Assembly: GCA_009777715.1 (NCBI GenBank)
Contig: WRLH01000007.1
Span: 1 to 64,000, forward strand
Reading direction: 5' to 3'
Origin: Lachnospiraceae bacterium
GTDB taxonomy: Bacteria; Bacillota; Clostridia; Lachnospirales; Lachnospiraceae
DNA length: 64,000 nucleotides
Positions 63,906 to 64,000 of this stretch are shown piece after piece. Made by a program: the position numbers and the translations under genes. A model generated the notes under the pieces. It worked only from the letters and a program-made list of their open reading frames with translations. It was not told the origin of the DNA and searched no databases. Each line of letters begins with the position of its first letter. Position 1 is the first letter of the stretch.

Positions 63906-64000
63906 CTACTTTATTTTTCGCCTTGTTTCATATAATCCCGCCACCGATTGAGATATAATGATTACATCATTTGAAATAAGGTTTTCTTTGCTTGTTAGTT
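63906..64000 (-). CDS. cas9: Cas9, C-terminal end (partial)
   Basis: The open frame running off the right edge encodes the last 31 residues, ending SQSVAGLYETRRKIK before a TAG at 63906-63908. This aligns with the end of type II-A Cas9 (the QSITGLYETRIDL region). It is the first gene of the cas9-cas1-cas2-csn2 operon; the rest lies outside the window. Confidence 0.88.
   Translation of the reverse strand, partial: LTSKENLISNDVIIISQSVAGLYETRRKIK

Overview
The window looks like a chromosomal segment of an anaerobic, probably spore-forming member of the Clostridia (Firmicutes). Supporting signs are strong AGGAGG-type ribosome binding sites, several radical-SAM enzymes, a YtaF-type sporulation membrane protein, a PdaB-like deacetylase, a CD1871A-type CXXC microprotein with a NapH-like Fe-S protein, and a type II-A CRISPR system. 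I cannot place it more precisely. All assignments come from reading motifs and domain order by eye; no database search was run.

Region 1 (about 0.17-27.6 kb) is one long minus-strand, AT-rich nonribosomal peptide cluster with overlapping or nearly abutting genes. In transcription order it encodes two papain-like BtrH-type proteins, a carrier protein, a stand-alone adenylation enzyme, a B12-type radical-SAM protein, a second carrier protein, a PhpK-like radical-SAM protein, and a 2942-residue NRPS (A-PCP-C-A-PCP-C-PCP-E ending in another BtrH-like domain). A heterodimeric ABC exporter follows, then a third B12-type radical-SAM protein, a U32-family Fe-S protein, an A-PCP didomain with a phenylalanine-like pocket, a thioesterase with a cysteine nucleophile, a DAHP synthase and a GNAT-aminomutase fusion. 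A LoaP-like NusG paralog and a LytTR regulator lie nearby (30.5-31.8 kb) and may control it.

Region 2 (about 27.8-53.3 kb) is mostly core genome: ytaF, a hybrid histidine kinase, a six-gene tRNA operon, yfcE-rdgB-amidase-like-rlmL-like genes, an HD-GYP protein, murA, an M23 peptidase, a small alarmone synthetase, a PIN toxin pair, a possible glycosidase, a TlpA-CXXC-NapH redox operon, hslO, a methyltransferase, hisC, a glycosyltransferase and a VanRS-like two-component system. The amidase-like protein has lost most of its zinc and catalytic residues.

Region 3 (about 53.4-64 kb) is an accessory, defence-like zone: RelB/YafQ-type and HicAB toxin-antitoxin pairs, a phage fragment, a decayed mobilization gene, a 43-repeat CRISPR array, csn2, cas2, cas1, a tracrRNA gene with its own promoter, and the 3' end of cas9 at the right edge. 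Running through the window are four copies of a composite intergenic repeat made of interchangeable hairpin modules. One copy supplies the csn2 stop codon and abuts the CRISPR leader.
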